DNA of 64,000 nucleotides from Rhodosorus marinus (Eukaryota; Rhodophyta; Stylonematophyceae; Stylonematales; Stylonemataceae). A program made the translations under genes and the position numbers. The notes beneath the pieces were generated by a model. That model was not told the origin of the DNA. It ran no database searches and saw nothing but the letters and a program-made list of their open reading frames with translations. The first letter of the stretch is position 1. Every line of letters starts with the position of its first letter. This document shows positions 57,600-64,000 of the stretch, piece after piece. The stretch covers positions 1,054,001 through 1,118,000 of the forward strand of contig JAMWBK010000002.1 in the NCBI GenBank assembly GCA_029953675.1, written 5' to 3'.

Positions 57600-60500
57600 T
57601 TCTCTACCTGGTGCCGACTGTTTTCGTTCTTCCATCGAACTCGTTTCAAGAACTGACAGCCCTAGAGCTCCTCCAAAACGTCGAAGAAGGGTAAGTCTGA
57701 GCGCGTATCTCGATATCCTGGAGAATTTTAGTTCTCCATTCCAAAACCCAAGAAAGCCAATCAAGGCGTCCAGGCAGCTTCCACAAAAGTCTCGAACCCT
57801 CCATTCCAAGAATGTAAGAAAGATTTTAAGAACCAGTTATCCGTGGGAGAAGATTAATTTGAAGGAGCATGACCCAAAATTACGCGATTCAGTTCCACCC
57901 AAAATAGACATTGAATGCAGGTCGCCACCAAGTATCCGTTTTGTTAATATTTCTTGATCGTTTTTGTTTTTTTGTTTCGAGTCTAGAACCAGATGATGAT
58001 CTTTGCGGGGCTGGTTGGACATTGTCGCAGGGCATGTTCCGTGGATAGTATGCCAAGTGGTCCTAATGTTTCAGAAATCTACAAACTGAAAGTCTTGAAA
58101 TCGTACACCAGCAAGAACAAAGCAGCGTCCATGCGCCACAACAGCATTGTAAGGAATGAACAGCTAGCCGTGTCTGGGCAGCTATGAACCGCTTCGTGAA
58201 GCCAACTGGAACGACAAAATGAAACGGAAAGCTTCAGCAACCAAAACCGTCCAAGGGTGGCAGAAGATGGGCATTAAGCCAAAAGCTCGAATTCCTGGGG
58301 CTTTTGCATTTGGGACGGATGGACTAGGACAGACGGGCTTTGGAGTTGCTAGGAGCGGACACAGCATACCTGCATGATCGTGATACACGTCTCTCTCCTC
58401 TCGCGAGGTCAGTTCAATCGAGTTCTGCAGCAGTAAAATGCACAGTGCGTGGTAGAACATATAAGCGAGTCGGGTAGCCCATCGCCCGACTTTTCTGTTC
58501 ACTACGTTCTAAAGTAGCTTGAAGCTCTTGGGTTTATTTGCAGAAAAAACTTGGGCGTCCCCGTTGCGCCGCAGTATATAGCCGCCCAGTATAGGCTATG
58601 GGCTACAAAAACCGCCCGCTTAGTTGCATTTTTCTTGTTGGCATATCATTGCAACTTGCCCATCGCAAGCTCTCACCCCCCGCACAGCACTGACATAACA
58701 AATTCATTCACGCACAACAAATAAGCGAATTTTTCTTCAAAAGTCGAGGTATCCATAAAACCTTCCAAAAATCATTTGGGGCGTCTTGATTCGAAAGGTT
58801 TCCGGTGTATATAAATAGACCTTTTAATCTACTTATAAAGAATAAAAGTGTTTCTTGATGAGGATTGAAAAATCGTTTTATTTAGACGGGCCAACAAAAG
58901 GAGCTAAAAGTCTATCTTTCCGCGCAACGTTAGTTGCTAGGCGAGACTGCAGCTTTGGAATGGCTTTGGTTCTACACATTTTGCAATACAGCTGACACGT
59001 CAGCGGTGGGGAAGAGCGGTGACCAACGCAGTGTCATTCGCATCTGCTGACGAAAAGGAGCATGTTTAGGGGACAACGGGCTGAAACTGGAACGCTTTCC
59101 GCAACGTTACCGCTTCGTGCCTCAGCGAAAGGATATCTTTTCTTGTAGTATGTTATTCTGCCATAACGCGGGGTCTAGGAAAGTGGTTCAGGCTGGCAAT
59201 CGAAGTCGCACTCGCCAAGGTTATAAATTTAGGTCTGGAAAGCCGAGGCATATCTGGCCTGAACACGAGCGTCGCAAACGATCTCGGTGAGGTTTAGAAA
59301 AGTATTGTTCGTGGAGTGTTGAGTATAACCGGTTCACGCGATGGGAAATTATCAAACTGAAGATTCTCGGGGATCGAGAAGGTCGAGTGTGTTTTCCACA
59401 GACCGACGTACTTCGTTAGCTGGAGAGGAGAAGATGCCTGCTGACGGGTACGAGGATGGAACGCGCAAGGTGCAGCCATCACCGTGGAGACTGATGCCAG
59501 TTGGAATGATGGCGTCATTTTCATGGTCTCTGGTTTCCTTTCATTGACTAGATAGGATGTAAATAAATAAACTATGTTCCCGCGAAAAGGAATTCTCCTT
59601 GTGCGCTTCCCATCGCCCTTGCTTGCCTTCTGAGTCAGTGTGAAGATCAAGCGATGAGCTTTCCGCGGATTCAACACCCACATCGTAGTGCTCCCCGGTC
59701 ACGACCGTCTCGATACGTTTACAAAATCTAAGCACTCGAAACAGCGCAGCGAGCGTCAGAGCAGAGTAAAGTCAAGCTCTACGAAGCCTTCGTAAGCTTG
59801 CATACATTTGGTGAGGCAATACCTGCTAAACAAGCGTCGCGAAGCTATGGCGTAAGCAGGATGTTTGAAGGGAAAAAGCATGCTCTGCCTCCCACGTGGT
59901 CGTGCACCTCGTGCGTGCGAGCCACCTGACGACTGCGAGAATGGTAAACGCCGTTGCCTCGGATTCAGAACTGCGCCCGATCGCAAAACGTTGTTTTTCT
60001 GATATGTGTGTCAGATGAGTCCTCAGGCTTCCAGCTCATATGAAGAATTTACTCCCAGCAGAGTAGCCAGCGCGCTTTTAAGGCTCTAGTAGACAATTCT
60101 GACGGCTCGGACGAGTTTCAGGCGCGTTTTCGTAGAATTGGGTACGCGGGCTCGTGGATTCTGGATTTACCAGCTGAGGTTCGTCGTGCTCTCACCGCGC
60201 CGGAGCTAAAATGCAGTTTGCGTTTACTCTTGGGACTGCCCATGCCGGGATAGATACGACTTTTGACTACACCCGGGGCCGTACCGCGCACACCCAGAAA
60301 TAGAGTCAAAGACTTTTCCATTGCCGATCGGCTACTGGCAAGTGGACCTTCAGACACAACTACCTCCGAAACGAGCTAGCGATACTCCTCCGCAATTGGC
60401 ATTTGAGGCGATGTCCACGTGGGACCTGAGCAAGTTTTGCGGTGCCAAGTCGATTGCGCCTAACAACGAGGCCCTACAGTACTGTACAGCAAATAACTCG

Positions 60501-61146
60501 TAAACGTACAGTCCCCAATTGCTCGACAAGTACTGCCACACACGGCTAGATCTTCGGGTTTTGTGAGTCTCCTAGCTGAAGCTGGGAACGGGATTCATTA
60601 TCGACATGCGATTGGCGATCACAATGATTTCATCTTTGTTCCCTTATTGTGGAGGCATCTGGACGGCTTCGACCGGAAGCGACGGATTTTCTTACGGATG
60701 TTCCACAAAATCTTGAGCGCAGAGGTGAGGCTTTGAGGTCGGTGCGGGCAGGAAGCAATCGGAACCTCTGTGCGCAGTATTTCCCAATAAGTGGTCACCG
60801 GGATGGAACACGATTCGTCTGCAAAGAGCATCTTTCCCGTCGAGCCTAGTTTAATACTTCTCCGTTGAGGGAGGCGCCTCACCTTTTCTACTCATTTTAG
60901 CTCTGTTCAGCCTGTGTCTGTGGTTCACGCTAAAGTTACACGGATTATTTGAAGCTAGGGAGCCCGCGCGAAGGAGGGAATGGTACAGTGTGTGTTGCGT
61001 ATATGTTTGGTCTTCGTCCAGAAAAGTGTGTGAGAGTACGTGCTGTCTTCGTCCAAATCTTGTTTTCAAGCGTTTCATGTTTAATATGTAAAATAATATT
61101 CCGGAAAATTCCTGTATAAAAGTTGTTCCTGGCAGTCACGGATCCA
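57600..61146. other. Gene-poor stretch
   Basis: No supported gene is seen. Blocks of GC-balanced sequence (57600-58500, 59280-60900) carry many short frames on both strands, none with a motif or a splice-linked continuation. An AT-rich block (58660-58930) lies between them. Confidence 0.4.
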
Positions 61147-61422
61147 CTAGAACGGAGTCATTAACCCCGAGCCGTAAACCCACATCTGCTGACCCAGTTC
61201 GTAGTCAGCCAACTCCTGCTCAGGATAGTAGTTCAAGTCCTTTCTGAGCTCCTTCTTCGGTGATCTCTTCGGTGATCTCTTAGACAAGTCTTCGGGTTTA
61301 GGCTTTCGTTGGAACATTTTGCTAACTCGCACCAAGCTCCTATGTCCCAGGTGTGCTGAGCTCGTGGTGCTGGCCGTGTCAGAATCAATCGTCGCTTCCG
61401 GGGTATAGTTCTGGACTCCCAT
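61147..61422 (-). CDS. Small Ser/Lys-rich protein, function unknown
   Basis: This is an intronless frame of 91 aa. It begins MGVQNYTPEATIDSDTAS, has a basic centre with a duplicated KRSPKRSPKKE (from a near-perfect 12-bp DNA duplication at about 61256-61280), and ends DYELGQQMWVYGSGLMTPF. No domain is recognised. SP dipeptides next to lysines suggest phosphorylation by proline-directed kinases. A good TATA box about 142-149 nt upstream supports transcription. Confidence 0.55.
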   Translation of the reverse strand: MGVQNYTPEATIDSDTASTTSSAHLGHRSLVRVSKMFQRKPKPEDLSKRSPKRSPKKELRKDLNYYPEQELADYELGQQMWVYGSGLMTPF

Positions 61423-61563
61423 TGTTCGTTCTTTATCCTCTGGCTTTCTCGATTACTCTTGCTTTTGAAAAACAAAATTCTTGTCTTGCTTTCTCTCTGT
61501 TCGTTGCGTCGTCCTCGTTGCCCAGCAACTCTTCTACCCCGAAAACCACTTAGTCGGCGCTTG

Positions 61564-61571
61564 CTTATATA
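61564..61571 (-). promoter_or_regulatory. TATA box of the small Ser/Lys-rich gene
   Basis: The minus strand reads TATATAAG about 142-149 nt upstream of the ATG at 61422. This is by motif and position only; the spacing is like that of the ABCG gene. Confidence 0.5.
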
Positions 61572-63578
61572 CCCAAGGAGCTGGGATATCTAATCTGCTT
61601 TCCTCAAGATCGTCGTGGAGTATGAGAAACCAGTCTTCGAATAAACTACAAACTGTTTTCCCGTTTAGATTGCTCGGCTCTTACTTCCGCGTAGTGTCAG
61701 TTTGTTGTGACCCACAGATCAGATAAGGACCGATCTTCACCTCCAAGGCACTCCATCGTCCAAAAAAAAACAAAAATTCCAATCTCTCGAGTTGCCCAGC
61801 ACTTTTTTTTTGCCTTTTTCCCTCGTTGCCAAAAATAAATACATACGTTCATTCAAAATTTGAGATCTTTTCGGCCCCGCTTATGGTTTCTCAATTAATT
61901 TCTTTTTCACCCATATGGAAACACAAACGAATTTCCTTTCGGGAAAAGCGCTCAACTCCAAATAAAATATTGTCGCTTCCCCGAAATCGTTGAAATCAGC
62001 CATTGGAAATGAAACCACCATATTCGTTCTCGTTTTTTTAAAACAATATGTACATGTAGAGGGGCGAGACCCGGATTGAAAAGGTTTGTTATGGGTCTCT
62101 CGCCCCTACACATTTCGATTAAACAAATTCATTCATTGAAAAGAGAGTAAATGGGAAAAGGCCTATTTCATTTTTTTCTTACTTAAATATGGAGGAAAAT
62201 GTTGGTCGGTGTATGGCTTGTGAGGTGCCTCATGGATGGTCTGCGACATTGTTTTTAGTCTGTTTCCCAACTTTTGAAAAATTGAGGAACTAGATCATTG
62301 CCCGTAAACATATATTAGACCTCATACAGACTAGAATCATTCCCAAGTGAACCAGCTATTGGACAATAGAAAGAGGGGGTAGATAAAAATTGTTTGTTTA
62401 AAATTAATATTAAAGATGATTACTTATTTAGGAATGTGTTCCAGATTATGAGTCTGTCGGCAGCCGTCAGGACAGTTTTGGAGTTAGTTTCATGGGACAT
62501 GATTGGATAGGTGTGTTTTTGACGTTTCCAAGTTGTTCAGCTTAAAAACAGATTAAAATGAACGGCAAATCAGTTTGTAAGCTTTTGTCTTTATTATTGT
62601 CGTTTCGATCCCGCGTGCGCTTTTTCGTTGATTCCTTTCCAAATTTACTGGAACACACTTTTTTCGATTCCTATCAACACCATCAGCGTTTGGAGGGATG
62701 ATCCAGAGTATATTTTACAATTTTTCAGGAATGTGTTAAGATGTAAGTTTGACTTTAGCGGAGACTTTCAGCGTAAAGCGAAATGTGCAGATTAGTTAAA
62801 GAAATAAGGATTGGAAAAAAGGGGACGAGCAGATATTATTGTCGGGTTTTCCAGACGTTGTTGAGACCTTCCAAATGACTGAAAGGATTGGGTATCGGGC
62901 ATGTCGTTCCCGCATTGTACGTGGCCAAAAGGGGTTGGGGTTGGGGGTTGTTTTGGAATTGATGATAAACTGAGCTCGAGGGTGGCGATACGAGGGCGAT
63001 TTTACATCCCACCGCCATGAGCTGATTCTCTACTTATTTGCGAAGCTCGATCGGTGACCGGTGTAATTTCTCGGAGAGCACGGCGGTAAGACCTAGAAAG
63101 AAAAACGGGCAGTGTCGGTTTTGGAATGGAGCAGCGTCTAAACGACTTAGTCAGATGTGGGTTCATGGCTCGGAAATGATTGAATTCTCGCCCCCCACCC
63201 CTTACAAAGTCCAATTTCTTGTATCGGAGGCCAATATCCTCAGAATGACGTACACTGTAGGAGGATCGAAAAACATCTCGCCCCATAAAATTCCATCTCT
63301 TCCTGACACCGAAGCGAGATACATGACTGCGCTCGCAAGCCACTGCGCCATCCAGGACTTTGGTCCGTACGGGCCTGCAAACCCGTACTGCCCTCTCATT
63401 TTCTCCTGGTGGATGCAGTTCCTCAAGAGAAGATCGACTTAATGTCGAAGGTAGCTTCTCAGATTGATTCGTTGCCTGGAAGCTGTGGGTAAGACCTACA
63501 ACTAGTTTCAGAAGATCTGTCTAATCGGAGGCCAAAGTTCTCGAATAAGCTACGCTAGGAAGGGCGGGGGGATCGCGT
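61572..63578. other. AT-rich spacer with a strong hairpin
   Basis: No supported gene is seen. A near-perfect inverted repeat sits at 62055-62110. Frames at 63002-63442 on both strands overlap each other and show no domain. Confidence 0.4.
62055..62110. repeat. 18-bp-arm inverted repeat (hairpin)
   Basis: The left arm TGTAGAGGGGCGAGACCC (62055-62072) is complementary to the right arm GGGTCTCTCGCCCCTACA (62093-62110) apart from small bulges, with a 20-nt loop. The stem is GC-rich within AT-rich DNA. Confidence 0.85.
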
Positions 63579-64000
63579 TTAGAGAGCGAAGGCAGAGGTA
63601 CGGCAGAAGAGGTACAGCGGCAGAGAGTCAGAAGTGAAGTCAACTACATCGAGTGTAGAAGAAACGGTCGGTTCAAGGCCCAACGTTTCGAGCCTCTTGT
63701 TCTCATTGGTAGCCTTTCGAACAATGTCGAAGGCTATATGAATGCCACGAACTGGATCGGGGCCTTCTTCAATTCCTTCTTTGTAATCGTAAGGGCCTGG
63801 AGATTTTGATTTATTTCCAATCGTACATTGATAGTCTTTTGGAGTTGTCGAGGCCACCTGAATGCCACGACTAGGCTACCCCGTTCACATCCTGCATTTC
63901 TGATTGTACTGTAACGACTGTAGCTGTTGATTCATTTTCAATCGTAGATTTGTTTCCTTTGGGAGAGTATCGAGGGCTATTTGAAGGCCACAACTGGAGT
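63579..64000 (-). CDS. C-terminal part of a 41-residue tandem-repeat protein (partial, possibly broken)
   Basis: The minus strand from the right window edge reads one frame with three related units of about 41 codons. They start CGLQIALDTLPKETN (about 63990), RGIQVASTTPKDYQC (about 63867) and RGIHIAFDIVRKATNEN (about 63747), and are followed by a unique tail ending in a TAA at 63579-63581. The core is G-(I/L)-(Q/H)-(I/V)-A. Two in-frame stops lie at the end of the first visible unit (near 63877-63887). Either an intron removes them or the gene starts at the ATG-less unit downstream, or it is a pseudogene. DNA unit spacing is 121-123 bp. I do not recognise the repeat family. Confidence 0.4.

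Noticed and set aside
1-64000. CRISPR arrays, bacterial operons, ribosome-binding sites and riboswitches
   Set aside because: The window is eukaryotic nuclear DNA; no evenly spaced direct repeats of CRISPR type and no prokaryotic gene organisation were seen.

Overview
This is a nuclear window from a eukaryote. Most genes are split by short introns (about 60-130 nt, 350 nt at most) with GT..AG borders, and one intron is GC..AG. The two clean tRNAs are of eukaryotic type. The far left holds the 3' end of a CP12 gene, a Calvin-cycle regulator, so the organism is photosynthetic and most likely an alga. I cannot fix the lineage from sequence alone.

Layout, left to right: CP12 (3' part, +); a large Sec7-domain ARF-GEF of GBF1/GNOM type (+); the splicing factor ISY1 (+); a Doa10/MARCH6-type RING-CH membrane E3 ligase (+); a decayed reverse-transcriptase fragment (-) and tRNA-Met(CAU) (-); an intronless ABCG half-transporter (-) with a TATA box; a 6-7 kb gene-poor stretch with microsatellites, a possible structured RNA, tRNA-Glu(UUC) and copia-like debris; a double-SANT GON4-like gene (+); a small basic/coiled-coil protein (-); another AT-rich gap; a multiply frameshifted SMP-30-like beta-propeller pseudogene (+); CDK5RAP3/C53 (+) with an unusual run of IDWG-type mini-exons; the urease GTPase UreG (+); the histone N-acetyltransferase NAA40 (+), which converges on a CBM48-SPRY fusion gene (-); a small possible ubiquitin-like protein (+); RPA70 (-) with an incomplete zinc ribbon; SurE (-). 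The last 13 kb is gene-poor. It holds a large foldback repeat, an interrupted tRNA-Gln-like sequence, a small Ser/Lys-rich gene (-) and, at the right edge, a 41-codon tandem repeat (-).

The genes are mostly unrelated housekeeping genes and do not form a pathway cluster. Themes that recur are ER and protein quality control (Doa10, CDK5RAP3), RNA/DNA processing (ISY1, RPA70, GON4-like) and carbon or energy control (CP12, the CBM48-SPRY protein). The strongest candidates for something undescribed are the CBM48-SPRY fusion, the phase-1 mini-exon array of IDWG/IDFG motifs in CDK5RAP3, the CP12 lacking its N-terminal cysteine pair, the RPA70 with a degenerate zinc ribbon, and the interrupted tRNA-Gln-like gene. 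All exon borders were set by eye from splice signals, reading phase and family similarity; none was confirmed by transcript data.
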